A stretch of DNA of 64,000 nucleotides, taken from contig NZ_CP009553.3 of NCBI RefSeq assembly GCF_000767615.3, positions 2,046,001 through 2,110,000 on the forward strand, given 5' to 3'. Shown here in pieces: positions 27,116 through 36,379 of the stretch. Within the stretch, counting starts at the first letter, position 1; every line of letters begins with the position of its first letter. The position numbers were made by a program, and so were the translations under genes. The notes below the pieces were generated by a model. It made no database searches, had not been told where the DNA came from, and saw only the letters and a program-made list of their open reading frames with translations. Source of the stretch: Pandoraea pnomenusa. Lineage in GTDB: Bacteria; Pseudomonadota; Gammaproteobacteria; Burkholderiales; Burkholderiaceae.

Positions 27116-27807
27116 GGGCGCACGTACCTCATGTAGGTCTTGGCGGACGGTCCACAATTGAACAGCAGATCGACGATGGACACGGTGTGTGTGAAGTCGC
27201 CCCAGAGCTGCGGGTAGGCGGGGTAGCCGGCGTAATCGAACCAGGTCAGGGCAATGCCCCGCGCCTCGAACAGGCTGGCATCGACATAATCCTTGGCGGA
27301 CGGTCCCGAAACGTACTCGCTCGCGCCAAGCTGGGCGCACAGATCCACCAGGCGCTCGGTCTTCCCGTCCGCGAGGGTGTAATCGGACGAACTTGTGATG
27401 TGCGTGGAAATCCCGAGGTAATCGCAAACCCCGGTCAGCAGATCGCGGTTCAGCGGTGACAGATGGGTGTATGACCGCTCCAGGTAGATGGGGCGAAGCC
27501 ACTCGGCGATGGCGTCGAAATGCGTAGCGCGCCGGTAGTTCTGTTCAATGGTGCGCCAGTGTCGCGCGGCTCAGTCGCTCCCGTCGATCTCGGTTTCCAG
27601 GATGGTCTGGTGGTATCGGCCCTTCACGACGACGGGAACGGTCAGCCACTGCAGCCCCTGGGGCGTTTTGATCTGGTTCCGATTGCGCCAGTCGCGACGT
27701 GTGTACTGCATGTCGTCATAGAGCACAAACTCGTCCACGGCCGCGATGAGGTCGAAGTACCCTTTCCATGGCAGATAGTTGGACTGAATGATGGCAACTT
27801 TCTTCAT
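27112..27807 (-). pseudogene. WbqC-like family protein interrupted by an in-frame TGA
   Basis: The frame reads as a complete WbqC-family protein of about 231 codons. The N-terminal half begins [19 protein letters not shown] and contains [20 protein letters not shown]. The C-terminal half, in the same frame, contains GASEYVSGPSAKDYVDASLF and ends by the ATGA overlap with the GT2 gene. At codon 79 (27571-27573 on the minus strand) TGA replaces what is probably a tryptophan codon (TGG), within GSD-stop-AARHWRTIEQNY. There is no frameshift; the rest is fully intact. WbqC proteins are found in O-antigen and glycolipid loci. It may be a recent nonsense mutation, a sequencing error or readthrough. 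Confidence 0.8.
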
Positions 27808-28030
27808 TTCACCCGCAGTATTCCCTGATTTTGTCGCCGCAGGCTGATTCGCCCAATCCCCGGGCATCTCGCAGACGGCTGTACTCACGGGTCACGCGAC
27901 CCGTTGTTGCCGACATTATCCAATAAATCGTTTGCCTGACGGCGGGCGGCGCGCGCAGGGGCCATCGCCGCGGACGCCAATGACGCAAGTTCACTGGTGT
28001 TCGACGGAACGCGAACCGGGAGCTGGACAA

Positions 28031-28071
28031 GCAAATGGCGCCGCGAACGTTCTGTTCGCGGCGCCATTTGC
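28031..28071. terminator. Long perfect hairpin downstream of acnB, possible terminator
   Basis: An 18-bp perfect inverted repeat (GCAAATGGCGCCGCGAAC and its complement) flanks a 5-base loop. It lies 68 bases past the acnB stop codon and between acnB and the promoter side of the glycan operon. There is no proper T run on either strand, though AAAT/ATTT within the outer stem gives some of the usual asymmetry. A bidirectional terminator or transcript-end stabiliser is likely. The rest of the gap 27808-28138 shows only a GATAAT box on the minus strand near 27920 without a -35 element. Confidence 0.55.
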
Positions 28072-28138
28072 TTTGGCTACGGGGTGGCAGCGGCCTGACG
28101 CGGCGGCGTGGAACCCACGCCGCGCATCAGCCTCGTGC

Positions 28139-30724
28139 TCAGGCCTGCACCGTGTCGGCGACGGCCTTGAAGTCCTCGATCTGATCGAAGTTCATGTACT
28201 TGTAGATCTTGTCGCCATTGGTGTTGATCACGCCGATGTCGGCCATGTACTCTTCCCTGGACGGGATCTTGCCAAGACGCGAGCAGATCGCCGCCAGCTC
28301 CGCCGAGCCGAGATACACATTCGTGTTCTTGCCCAGGCGGTTGGGGAAGTTGCGGGTCGAGGTCGACATTACGGTCGCGCCTTCGCGCACTTGTGCCTGA
28401 TTACCCATGCAAAGCGAGCAGCCCGGCATTTCCGTGCGTGCACCGGCCGTGCCGAACACCCCGTAGTGACCTTCTTCCGTCAGTTGCTTCTGGTCCATCT
28501 TCGTCGGCGGCGCGACCCACAGCTTGACCGGAATGTCGCGCTTGCCTTCGAGCAGCTTTGACGCGGCGCGGAAGTGACCGATGTTGGTCATGCACGAGCC
28601 GATGAACACCTCGTCGATCTTGGCGCCGGCGACGTCGGACAGCGTCTTCACGTCGTCCGGGTCGTTCGGGCAGGCCACGATCGGCTCATGGATGTCGGCC
28701 AGATCGATTTCGATCACCGCGGCGTACTCGGCGTCGGCATCCGGCGAGAGCAGCTTCGGATCGGCCAGCCACTGCTCCATTGCCGTGATACGGCGTTGCA
28801 GGCTGCGCGGATCCTGGTAGCCCTGCGCGATCATCCACTTCAGCAGCGTGACGTTGCTGTTGAGGTACTCGATGATCGGCTCCTTGTTCAGATGCACCGT
28901 GCAACCGGCGGCCGAGCGCTCTGCCGAGGCGTCCGACAGCTCGAACGCTTGCTCGACCTTCAGGTCGGGCAGGCCTTCGATCTCGAGGATGCGGCCCGAG
29001 AAGATGTTCTTCTTGCCTTGCTTGGCAACGGTCAGAAGCCCCTGCTTGATGGCATACAGCGGAATCGCGTTGACGAGATCGCGCAGCGTAACGCCCGGCT
29101 GCATCTTGCCCTTGAAGCGCACCAGTACCGATTCCGGCATGTCCAGCGGCATGGTGCCGGTGGCGGCCGCGAAGGCGACCAGGCCCGAACCGGCCGGGAA
29201 GCTGATGCCGATCGGGAAGCGGGTGTGCGAGTCGCCGCCCGTGCCGACGGTGTCGGGCAGCAGCATACGGTTCAGCCACGAGTGAATCACGCCGTCGCCC
29301 GGGCGCAGCGCGATACCGCCGCGCGTGGCGATGAAGTTCGGCAGCGTCTGGTGCGTCTTCACGTCGACCGGCTTCGGATACGCGGCGGTGTGGCAGAACG
29401 ACTGCATCACCAGGTCGGCCGAGAAGCCGAGGCACGCCAGATCCTTGAGTTCGTCGCGAGTCATCGGACCGGTGGTGTCCTGCGAGCCCACCGACGTCAT
29501 CTTCGGCTCGCAATAGGTCCCCGGACGGACCCCTTGCCCTTCGGGCAGACCGCAGGCACGGCCGACCATCTTTTGCGCGAGCGAGAAGCCCTTGCCGCTA
29601 TCGGCCGGTTGCTGCGCCAGACGGAACAGCGTGGACGGCGGCAGACCCAGCGCTTCGCGGGCCTTGGCCGTCAGGCCGCGACCGATGATCAGGGGAATAC
29701 GGCCGCCGGCGCGCACTTCGTCGAACAGCACGTCGGACTTGACCTGGAATTCGGCGATCACTTCGCCGTTCTTCAGGGCCTTGCCCTCGTACGGACGCAG
29801 CTCGACCACATCGCCCATTTCCATCTTCGACACGTCGAGCTCGATCGGCAGCGCGCCGGCGTCTTCCATCGTGTTGTAGAAGATCGGAGCGATCTTGCTG
29901 CCCAGGCACACGCCGCCAAAGCGCTTGTTCGGAATGAACGGGATGTCCTGGCCCGTGAACCACAGCACCGAGTTGGTGGCGGACTTGCGCGAGGAACCCG
30001 TGCCGACCACGTCACCCACATAGGCGACGAGATGGCCCTTTTCCTTGAGCGATTCGATGAACTTGACCGGGCCGCGCTTGCCGTCTTCTTCCGGGGTGAT
30101 GCCCGGACGCGCGTTCTTGAGCATGGCGAGCGCGTGCAGCGGGATGTCCGGGCGGGTCGTGGCGTCCGGGGCCGGAGAGAGGTCGTCGGTGTTGGTTTCG
30201 CCCGGCACCTTGAACACGGTGATGGTCAGGCTTTGCGGCACTTCCGGGCGGCTCGTGAACCACTCGGCGTCGGCCCAGCTTTGCAGCACGGCGCGGGCGT
30301 TGGCATTGCCCTTGTCGGCCAGCTCCTTCACGTCATGGAACTGATCGAACATCAGCAGGGTGTTCTTCAGCGCGTCGGCCGCGACCGTGCCGACTTCGGC
30401 ATCGGACAGCAGTTCGATCAGCGGCTGGATGTTGTAGCCGCCCAGCATGGTGCCGAGCAGTTCGGTGGCGCGGGCGCGCGAGATGAGCGAGCAGGCGGTT
30501 TCGCCCTTGGCCACGGCGGCCAGGAAACCGGCCTTCACGCGGGCGGCTTCGTCCACGCCGGCGGGCACGCGATGGGTGATGAGATCAAGCAGCGTTTGCG
30601 CTTCGCCGGCCGGCGGATTGGTCAGCAGCTCGACCAGTTCAGCGGTCTGCTGCGCCGTCAGCGGCAAGGGGGGAATACCAAGCGCGGCGCGGGCGGCCAC
30701 GTGAGCACGATAGTTTTCGAGCAT
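28139..30724 (-). CDS. acnB: Aconitate hydratase B (bifunctional aconitase / 2-methylisocitrate dehydratase)
   Basis: The main TCA-cycle aconitase, 861 residues (E. coli AcnB has 865). It has the AcnB-specific N-terminal HEAT-like domain ([20 protein letters not shown]) followed by the swivel domain and the three catalytic domains. The [4Fe-4S] ligands are readable as C711 in [10 protein letters not shown] and C769/C772 in [10 protein letters not shown] sigma-70 promoter lies just upstream and a long hairpin follows the stop codon, so it is a one-gene unit. AcnB apoprotein also binds mRNA in E. coli; nothing in this sequence tests that. Confidence 0.98.
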   Translation of the reverse strand: MLENYRAHVAARAALGIPPLPLTAQQTAELVELLTNPPAGEAQTLLDLITHRVPAGVDEAARVKAGFLAAVAKGETACSLISRARATELLGTMLGGYNIQPLIELLSDAEVGTVAADALKNTLLMFDQFHDVKELADKGNANARAVLQSWADAEWFTSRPEVPQSLTITVFKVPGETNTDDLSPAPDATTRPDIPLHALAMLKNARPGITPEEDGKRGPVKFIESLKEKGHLVAYVGDVVGTGSSRKSATNSVLWFTGQDIPFIPNKRFGGVCLGSKIAPIFYNTMEDAGALPIELDVSKMEMGDVVELRPYEGKALKNGEVIAEFQVKSDVLFDEVRAGGRIPLIIGRGLTAKAREALGLPPSTLFRLAQQPADSGKGFSLAQKMVGRACGLPEGQGVRPGTYCEPKMTSVGSQDTTGPMTRDELKDLACLGFSADLVMQSFCHTAAYPKPVDVKTHQTLPNFIATRGGIALRPGDGVIHSWLNRMLLPDTVGTGGDSHTRFPIGISFPAGSGLVAFAAATGTMPLDMPESVLVRFKGKMQPGVTLRDLVNAIPLYAIKQGLLTVAKQGKKNIFSGRILEIEGLPDLKVEQAFELSDASAERSAAGCTVHLNKEPIIEYLNSNVTLLKWMIAQGYQDPRSLQRRITAMEQWLADPKLLSPDADAEYAAVIEIDLADIHEPIVACPNDPDDVKTLSDVAGAKIDEVFIGSCMTNIGHFRAASKLLEGKRDIPVKLWVAPPTKMDQKQLTEEGHYGVFGTAGARTEMPGCSLCMGNQAQVREGATVMSTSTRNFPNRLGKNTNVYLGSAELAAICSRLGKIPSREEYMADIGVINTNGDKIYKYMNFDQIEDFKAVADTVQA

Positions 30725-30802
30725 GAGAAGACCTGCTGGTGGTGCGTTTCGGGGGAGGGTGTCAGACCTCCAAGGCTTTTTCCAATACTGCTTTTGCCCG
30801 AG

Positions 30803-30831
30803 ATTTTAGTCCCTATGCCAGGTGCGGTCAA
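30803..30831 (-). promoter_or_regulatory. Sigma-70 promoter of acnB
   Basis: Read on the minus strand, TTGACC (-35, at 30831-30826) and TAAAAT (-10, at 30808-30803) are separated by exactly 17 bases. The expected transcription start near 30796 gives a leader of about 72 bases before the acnB ATG. The palindrome TCTTATATAAGA (30842-30853) lies a little further upstream and overlaps the argE stop codon. Confidence 0.7.
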
Positions 30832-30843
30832 ATGTCTTATGTC

Positions 30844-32103
30844 TTATATAAGAGTTGAGGCTGTGGTGGAAGGCGCGATGAGCTTCGACAGAAACCGTTC
30901 GCATCGGGCGATCTCGGCCAGCGCCACGAATTCGTCGGGCTGATGGGCCTGTTCGATGCTGCCGGGGCCGCAGACCACCGTCGGGATGCCGGCGCGCTGG
31001 AAGAAGCCGGCCTCCGTGCCGTAGGAGACCTTGCGGGCGGCGGTGTCGCGCGTGAGGGCGTGCATCAACTGCACGAAGGGCGCCGACGCGGGCGCTTGCA
31101 TCGACGGCGGGGCGGCGATCTTCGTGAACCGGATCGTGGCGTTCGGATGCACCCGTGCCATCTCCGGAATGAGGGTCTGCGCGGCGAACGCCTCGATCCG
31201 GGCGAACACGGCGTCGGCGTCGACACCGGGCAGATTCCGGTATTCGAAGACAAATTCGCACGCGGCGGGAATCGTGTTCAGGGCGATCCCCCCTGAGATC
31301 GTGCCGGTCTGCGCCGTGCTGAACGGGACATCGAAACCGTCGTCGTAGGGACCGTTGGCCGCAAAGGCGTCCGCAACATCGCGAATGTGGCAAATCAGTC
31401 GCGCCGCATACTCGATGGCGTTGACTCCGCGCGGTGTGAGCGAGGAGTGCGCCGCATGCCCGTGAACGCAGCAACGGTAGATATTGATGCCCTTGTGCGC
31501 GACGATCACGCGCATGCCGGTCGGCTCGCCCACCACGCAGCCTTGCGGCCGGATATTGCGGCGCGCCATGGCGGCGAGCATGGGCGAGACGCCGAGGCAC
31601 CCGACCTCCTCGTCGTACGAGAAGGCGAGATGGACCGGCACCCCGGGTGGCGTTGCGCACCACGCCGGCACCCGACTCATGACGGTGCCGATGAAGCCCT
31701 TCATGTCGCACGCCCCGCGCCCGTAAAGGCGACCGTTTCGCACTGTCGGCGAGAACGGCGGGCTGTGCCAGTCCTGGCCGTCGACCGGTACCACGTCGGT
31801 ATGCCCGGACAGTACGATGCCGCCTTGCGTGCGGCCGTCGCTCGCCGGCAGGGTGGCGAAGAGGTTGGCCTTGGCGCCGCTCGCGTCGTAGTCGAGCCAG
31901 GCATGCACCCCGTGGGATCGGAGGTCGTCGCGAACCGCTTCGATCAGGCCGAGATTGGACTGGCGGCTTGTCGTATCGATCGCGATCAGGCGCGAGATCC
32001 ATTCGATGGCGGCGCTCGACGCCGGTTGCCCGGGCTCGTCGCGACATGAGGCGGAGACGGTGTCGTTGTCGGTGGACGGGGGGATGGGTTTGGACGATGC
32101 CAT
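30844..32103 (-). CDS. argE: ArgE-like M20 deacylase (acetylornithine deacetylase family)
   Basis: The 419-residue M20 metallohydrolase shows VLSGHTDVVPVDGQDW, YGRGACDMKGFIG and AFSYDEEVGCLG, the typical ArgE metal and catalytic motifs. The ATG at 32103 has AGGAAC 8 bases upstream. It is the last gene of the operon read from the orphan binding protein. Betaproteobacteria usually make ornithine by ArgJ, so a catabolic N-acyl-amino-acid deacylase is more likely here than arginine biosynthesis; that is inference. N-terminal residues before about 25 look unstructured. Confidence 0.88.
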   Translation of the reverse strand: MASSKPIPPSTDNDTVSASCRDEPGQPASSAAIEWISRLIAIDTTSRQSNLGLIEAVRDDLRSHGVHAWLDYDASGAKANLFATLPASDGRTQGGIVLSGHTDVVPVDGQDWHSPPFSPTVRNGRLYGRGACDMKGFIGTVMSRVPAWCATPPGVPVHLAFSYDEEVGCLGVSPMLAAMARRNIRPQGCVVGEPTGMRVIVAHKGINIYRCCVHGHAAHSSLTPRGVNAIEYAARLICHIRDVADAFAANGPYDDGFDVPFSTAQTGTISGGIALNTIPAACEFVFEYRNLPGVDADAVFARIEAFAAQTLIPEMARVHPNATIRFTKIAAPPSMQAPASAPFVQLMHALTRDTAARKVSYGTEAGFFQRAGIPTVVCGPGSIEQAHQPDEFVALAEIARCERFLSKLIAPSTTASTLI

Positions 32104-32126
32104 GGGGGGAGTTCCTGTCGCGGGCG

Positions 32127-33530
32127 TCAGATCAATGCCGAGTGCGCCGTCTCGTGCGAGAGCCGCGATGCGACGAGGCTTGCGAGCGCCCCGGCGGCGA
32201 TGTACCAGGTGAGCGAGAGCACATTGCCGGTGGTCCCGATGAGCCATGTCGCGACGAACGGGGCGAAGCCGCCGAAGATCGTGACGGACACGTTGTAACT
32301 CAGCGAGATGGAAGTGGTGCGCACCGCGGCCGGATACAACTCGACCTGCCAGGCCGGGGCGGGTCCCGTCATCATCGCCATGAAGGTGGCGAGCAGGCAC
32401 AGCGCACCGAGCACCGGCAGCGTGTGCGGATGGGCCGACATGAAGGCGAACAGCGGGTATGTGCCGACGAGAACGCACAGTGCGCCGGCGCTCATGAGCG
32501 GACGACGGCCCCACCGATCGGATAGTCGCCCCATCACCGGTGACAGGACCATGAAGCAGGCGATCTGCAGGCTCACGGCGGCCAGCGCCTCGCTCGCGGG
32601 CAGTCCCAGCGTGCGCGTCAGGTAGATGGGCATGTACAACAGGTAGAGATAGTTGGTGACGGTCCAGCCGATCGTGAAGAGGCTGCCGATGCCAAGGGCG
32701 CGGCGCTGCTCGCGCAGTGCGGTGCGAATGGGCGATGACGGAGACGTCCCGGCTTGCGCGCCGCCGCGCGGCGGCTCGTCGACGTTGCGCCGCAGCCAGA
32801 AGCCGAAGGTGCCGATGACGACCGCGCCCAGCACGAACGGCACGCGCCATCCCCAGTCATTCAGGGCCTGTGTCGACATGAACCAGGTCATGACGCCAGC
32901 GGTGAGCGAGCCCAGCAGCAGCGCGACGGCAAGGCTGGCCTGCTGCCAGCTGCCGTACAGGCCGCGACGGTGCGCAGGTGCGTATTCGACGATGAAGCTC
33001 GTGGCGCCGCCCCATTCGCCGCCGGACGCGAAGCCCTGCAATACGCGCGCGATCACGATCGATATCGAGGCATACACGCCCGCCGTGTCGAACGCGGGCG
33101 TGAGGCCGATCATCGCCGTGCCGATCGCCATGAGCAGGATCACGACCAGCAGGGCGGCCTTGCGTCCCGCACGGTCGCCGTACGCCCCGAGAACGGCGGC
33201 ACCCACCGGGCGCGCAACGAAACCCACGCCGAACGTGGCGATCGCGACGAGAAATGACGTCGATTCGCTGGCCGCCGGGAAAAAGTGATGGGCGATTTGT
33301 GGCGAGAAGTAGGCGTAGAGCACAAAGTCGTACCACTCGAGGATGTTGCCGAGCGAGGCGGCCACGACTGCGCGTCTGGCCTGTGTCCGTGTCGTGCGGC
33401 GGGTGCCTGTCGGACATGGCCTATCGGCGGCGCTACCCGGGATGTCGGTGACGGCGGCAGGAAGATGGGTGTCGGCCGGCGCGGCGGCGTGTGGCCAGTT
33501 GTCATGCGCTTGCGAAGGGTTCGAGTTCAT
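32127..33530 (-). CDS. MFS transporter, metabolite:H+ symporter (MHS) type
   Basis: A 467-residue, 12-TM carrier with a hydrophilic N-terminal extension of about 50 residues. MHS/ProP-type features are SLGNILEWYDFVLYAYFSP in TM1, GDRAGRKAALL between TM2 and TM3, RVLQGFASGGEWGGATSF in TM4 and GRLSDRWGRRPLM between TM8 and TM9. Relatives carry osmolytes, alpha-ketoglutarate, citrate or shikimate. It stands between the Kbl-like gene (167 bases away) and argE (23 bases), so it likely moves a substrate or product of that pathway. Confidence 0.92.
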   Translation of the reverse strand: MNSNPSQAHDNWPHAAAPADTHLPAAVTDIPGSAADRPCPTGTRRTTRTQARRAVVAASLGNILEWYDFVLYAYFSPQIAHHFFPAASESTSFLVAIATFGVGFVARPVGAAVLGAYGDRAGRKAALLVVILLMAIGTAMIGLTPAFDTAGVYASISIVIARVLQGFASGGEWGGATSFIVEYAPAHRRGLYGSWQQASLAVALLLGSLTAGVMTWFMSTQALNDWGWRVPFVLGAVVIGTFGFWLRRNVDEPPRGGAQAGTSPSSPIRTALREQRRALGIGSLFTIGWTVTNYLYLLYMPIYLTRTLGLPASEALAAVSLQIACFMVLSPVMGRLSDRWGRRPLMSAGALCVLVGTYPLFAFMSAHPHTLPVLGALCLLATFMAMMTGPAPAWQVELYPAAVRTTSISLSYNVSVTIFGGFAPFVATWLIGTTGNVLSLTWYIAAGALASLVASRLSHETAHSALI

Positions 33531-33697
33531 GAGGCAACCTGATGAGTGGACAGGGAAGTACGCCCGTGAAGGGACAGGCCGCGTCCGAGGCTCGGACCGG
33601 CGCTGGCGACGACGGGAGGGGAATGCGGCCGGCCTTGTGGCCGCTGGTGCGCGAGGGGCCCGATGGCCGCCGATGGCGCGCGAACGCTTCCGCGGTG

Positions 33698-34888
33698 CTA
33701 GTGGCGCATCGAGCGGAACGCGTCCACGACCCGGTCGAGGTCGCCGTCGGACAGCGCGAGTGACGCCTGCAGCCGCAAACGGGCCTGACCCTCGGGAACG
33801 ACCGGGTACGAGAACGCTTGCGCCAGAATGCCGTGCTGCGCGAGCGCCGACGCGGCGGCCTGAGCACGTGCCGACGTTCCGAAGCGGACCGGCACGATCG
33901 GATGGTCGCCAGGGATGACATCGAAGCCTGCCGCTGTCAGGCGCTCGCGCAAATAGATGCTCATCGCTCGCAGGCGCGCGAAGTCGATCTGACCTTGTTC
34001 GATCAGGTCCAGGACGCGAAGCGCGGCGGCGGCGATCGCGGGCATCAGGGCATTGGAGAACAGATAGGGGCGTCCGAACTGGCGCAGCGTATCGACCACG
34101 GCCTGCGGCCCCGCCACGAATCCGCCTGCCGCGCCACCCAGTGCCTTGCCGAGCGTGCCGACGAAAACGTCGACCGCGGCGGACTGCGCCTGCGCCTGGG
34201 CGGTTCCGCGCCCCGTCTCGCCGATGACCCCAATGCCATGCGAGTCATCCACGACGAAGAGTGCCTGGCGCTCTCGACACAGCGCGGCCAGGGCCTGGAG
34301 CGGTGCCTGCGTGCCATCCATGGAGAACACGCCGTCGCTCACCAGCAGACGTGCGCGGGCGTCGTTCGCTTCGTCGAAGGCCCGCGCGGCGCTGTCGACA
34401 TCGCGATGCGCGTAACGAAAGCGGGCGGCCCGGCTCAGGCGTATGCCGTCGATGATGCTCGCATGATTGAGCGCGTCGGAGAACACGGCGTCCTCATCGC
34501 TCAACAGCGCCTCGAAGAGCGCGCCGTTGGCGTCGAAAGCCGAAGGGAACAGCGCGCATACCTCGGTGCCGAGAAAGTCGGCCAGCCGTTGCTCCAGTTC
34601 CCAATGCAGCGCATGCGTGCCGCTGATGAAGCGAACCGAGGCCATGCCCAGGCCGAAGCGCGAAATGGCTTCCGTCGCCGCCTCGACGATGCGGGCGTCG
34701 CCAGCCAACCCGAGGTAATTGTTGGCGCACAGATTGAGATACCCGCGTGGCGCCTCGGCGGCGCTCGTGTGCGCGGTGATGCGGCCGCCCTGCGGCGAGC
34801 CGATCGCGATCTCGCGCTTGAGGGCGTGCCGCTCGACGAGCGCTTGCCGGCGGGCTTCGAGACGGGAGCGCAGCGCCTCAGCGAACAC
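33698..34888 (-). CDS. kbl: Alpha-oxoamine synthase, 2-amino-3-ketobutyrate CoA ligase (Kbl) type
   Basis: A PLP enzyme of 396 residues (E. coli Kbl has 398). It shows NLCANNYLGLAGD, FGLGMASVRFISGTHALHWE, SDALNHASIIDGIRLSR and the PLP lysine in VGTLGKALGG. Kbl cleaves 2-amino-3-oxobutyrate with CoA to glycine and acetyl-CoA in threonine breakdown; its relatives BioF, HemA and Spt do condensations. The usual partner, threonine dehydrogenase, is absent. The start overlaps the transaminase gene by 11 bases, which points to a joint pathway that may differ from threonine catabolism. Confidence 0.85.
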   Translation of the reverse strand: MFAEALRSRLEARRQALVERHALKREIAIGSPQGGRITAHTSAAEAPRGYLNLCANNYLGLAGDARIVEAATEAISRFGLGMASVRFISGTHALHWELEQRLADFLGTEVCALFPSAFDANGALFEALLSDEDAVFSDALNHASIIDGIRLSRAARFRYAHRDVDSAARAFDEANDARARLLVSDGVFSMDGTQAPLQALAALCRERQALFVVDDSHGIGVIGETGRGTAQAQAQSAAVDVFVGTLGKALGGAAGGFVAGPQAVVDTLRQFGRPYLFSNALMPAIAAAALRVLDLIEQGQIDFARLRAMSIYLRERLTAAGFDVIPGDHPIVPVRFGTSARAQAAASALAQHGILAQAFSYPVVPEGQARLRLQASLALSDGDLDRVVDAFRSMRH

Positions 34889-35825
34889 GATCCGCCCCGT
34901 CGTAGTCGACCGCCAGCGTCCAGGCCGGATCGTCGTGCCAATCCCAGTAGGTGCGAAAGATCGTCCGGGTCAGCTCGCCCGGCATGCCATCGCCGACGGC
35001 GACGTCGTTCAGGCGCGTGACCGGCATGATGCCGCCTGCCGTCGACGTGATGAAGATCTCGTCGGCGTGACGCAGTTGTGCTTCGCTCACGTTGCCCGCG
35101 TGCACTTCGATGCCGAGTCGTTCGGCAATGTCGAACACCGTACGGCGGGTGATGCCATGCAGCACACCGCGCTCGGGCGTGTACAGGGCGCCTTCCTTGA
35201 CTGCGAAGATGTTGAAGCCCGGGCCTTCGGCAACGTTGCCGTCCATGTCCTTGATGACGACGGTCTCCGCCCCGGCGTCGAACCCCTGGAATTGGGCGGT
35301 GACCAGATCGAGCCAGTGGTAGTTCTTGATCTGCGGGTCCACCGACTCCGGCGGGATCCGACGTACGGTATCGATCAGGTGCAGATGCAATCCTTCCTTG
35401 AGTTGCCGGGCGTTGGCCACCGAACCGTAGGGCACGGCGAACGCGACGAACTGGTTCGCGGCGTCGCGCGGGTCGCGGCTGAATGTCGGCGAGAGGCCGC
35501 GCGTGCACAGCATCTCGACGTACGCGTTGCGCAGCCCGGAGCGTCGGACGCACTCGACGAGGATGTCGCGCAGCGCGTCGTCGTCGTACGCCACTCGCAA
35601 GCGCAGCTTCTCGAGCGAGCGGCGGAATCTCGCGATATGCAAATCCAGCCGGAAGAACCTGCCATTCCAGACGTGCACGGTGTCGTAGGTCACGTCGGAG
35701 TGCAGCAACCCCCAGTCGAGCACGGAGATGCGGGCCTCGGACATGGGAAGGTATTGGCCGGCCATGAAGGCCGTGCCCGGGGGGTAGGTCAGACCGTCGA
35801 TGCGGCCAACGTCGGGGCGGGTCAT
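34878..35825 (-). CDS. Class IV aminotransferase (D-amino-acid transaminase-like)
   Basis: A fold-type IV PLP enzyme of 315 residues. The catalytic lysine is in DPQIKNYHWLD and the phosphate-binding turn in NVAEGPGFNIF; SVLDWGLLHSDVTYDTVHVW is the usual N-terminal signature. The family contains D-alanine and branched-chain transaminases and aminodeoxychorismate lyase; this wording is nearest D-amino-acid/branched-chain types. It lies 8 bases behind the deformylase-like gene and overlaps the Kbl-like gene. Together they suggest stereospecific amino-acid catabolism. Confidence 0.87.
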   Translation of the reverse strand: MTRPDVGRIDGLTYPPGTAFMAGQYLPMSEARISVLDWGLLHSDVTYDTVHVWNGRFFRLDLHIARFRRSLEKLRLRVAYDDDALRDILVECVRRSGLRNAYVEMLCTRGLSPTFSRDPRDAANQFVAFAVPYGSVANARQLKEGLHLHLIDTVRRIPPESVDPQIKNYHWLDLVTAQFQGFDAGAETVVIKDMDGNVAEGPGFNIFAVKEGALYTPERGVLHGITRRTVFDIAERLGIEVHAGNVSEAQLRHADEIFITSTAGGIMPVTRLNDVAVGDGMPGELTRTIFRTYWDWHDDPAWTLAVDYDGADRVR

Positions 35826-35833
35826 CACGTCTC

Positions 35834-36379
35834 TCACAGAGGTTGAGGAAAGTAGTCGACTTGTGCGGCGAAGGCCGCGCGGTGCGCCTCGAAGACCGTG
35901 CGGTGCACGACGGCGTTTTCGCCGACGGCGCGATCGAACGAGAGCTTGCCGTCGAGATGGTCGATCTCGTGTTGCAGCAGTTCGGATTCCGGGCGGCCGA
36001 GCGCCTGCCGGAGATGCCGCTCGCCGCGCATGTCCAGAAAGTCCACGGAGATCGACGCGAAGCGCGCCACCCGCACGAGCATGTCCGGAAAGCACATGCA
36101 GTCGTCCCAGAGCGTCATGCGTTCGCTGCTGGTCCACACGATCTGCGGATTGACGATGACGTCGGGCCATCCCGGCATGGCCAGTCCGATCATGCGTTTG
36201 CGAATGCCGATTTGCGGCGCGGCGATGGCGCGTCCGAAACCGTGTTCCGCCCGGAACGCCCGGATCGCCTCGCCCAGCGCGTTGGCTTCACGCACGACGA
36301 CGGGGTCGTCCAGACGCGTGACCTCGGCGGCCACTTCGCGCAGGCCGGGCGATCCGACCCGGAGAATGTCGAGACTCAT
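35834..36379 (-). CDS. Divergent peptide deformylase homologue in a catabolic operon
   Basis: A 181-residue protein with the peptide deformylase fold. Motif 3, HEIDHLDG, is intact and holds two metal-binding histidines and the catalytic glutamate. Motif 1 reads GRAIAAPQIG instead of GxGLAAPQ. Motif 2 reads DDCMCFPDM in place of EGCLSVP, keeping the metal-binding cysteine but not the flanking residues. The housekeeping def gene normally sits with fmt; here the gene overlaps a LivJ-like binding protein gene by ATGA and is followed by transaminase and Kbl-like genes. I infer deformylation of a small N-formylated amino compound or peptide rather than of nascent proteins. Confidence 0.85.
   Translation of the reverse strand: MSLDILRVGSPGLREVAAEVTRLDDPVVVREANALGEAIRAFRAEHGFGRAIAAPQIGIRKRMIGLAMPGWPDVIVNPQIVWTSSERMTLWDDCMCFPDMLVRVARFASISVDFLDMRGERHLRQALGRPESELLQHEIDHLDGKLSFDRAVGENAVVHRTVFEAHRAAFAAQVDYFPQPL

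Noticed and set aside
30842..30853. TCTTATATAAGA palindrome near the argE stop and acnB promoter as an operator
   Set aside because: It overlaps the argE stop codon, is short and AT-rich, and a direct repeat of TGTCTTA beside it makes a chance origin likely; mentioned only with the acnB promoter.
28574..30943. 789-codon open frame antisense to acnB
   Set aside because: AcnB is certain over the whole span; the antisense product is Arg/His/Gly-rich shadow sequence without any recognisable fold.
33343..33918. 191-codon plus-strand frame across the gap between the MFS and Kbl-like genes
   Set aside because: It is antisense to both gene ends, has no ribosome site and no family character; the 167-base gap itself holds no gene I can support.
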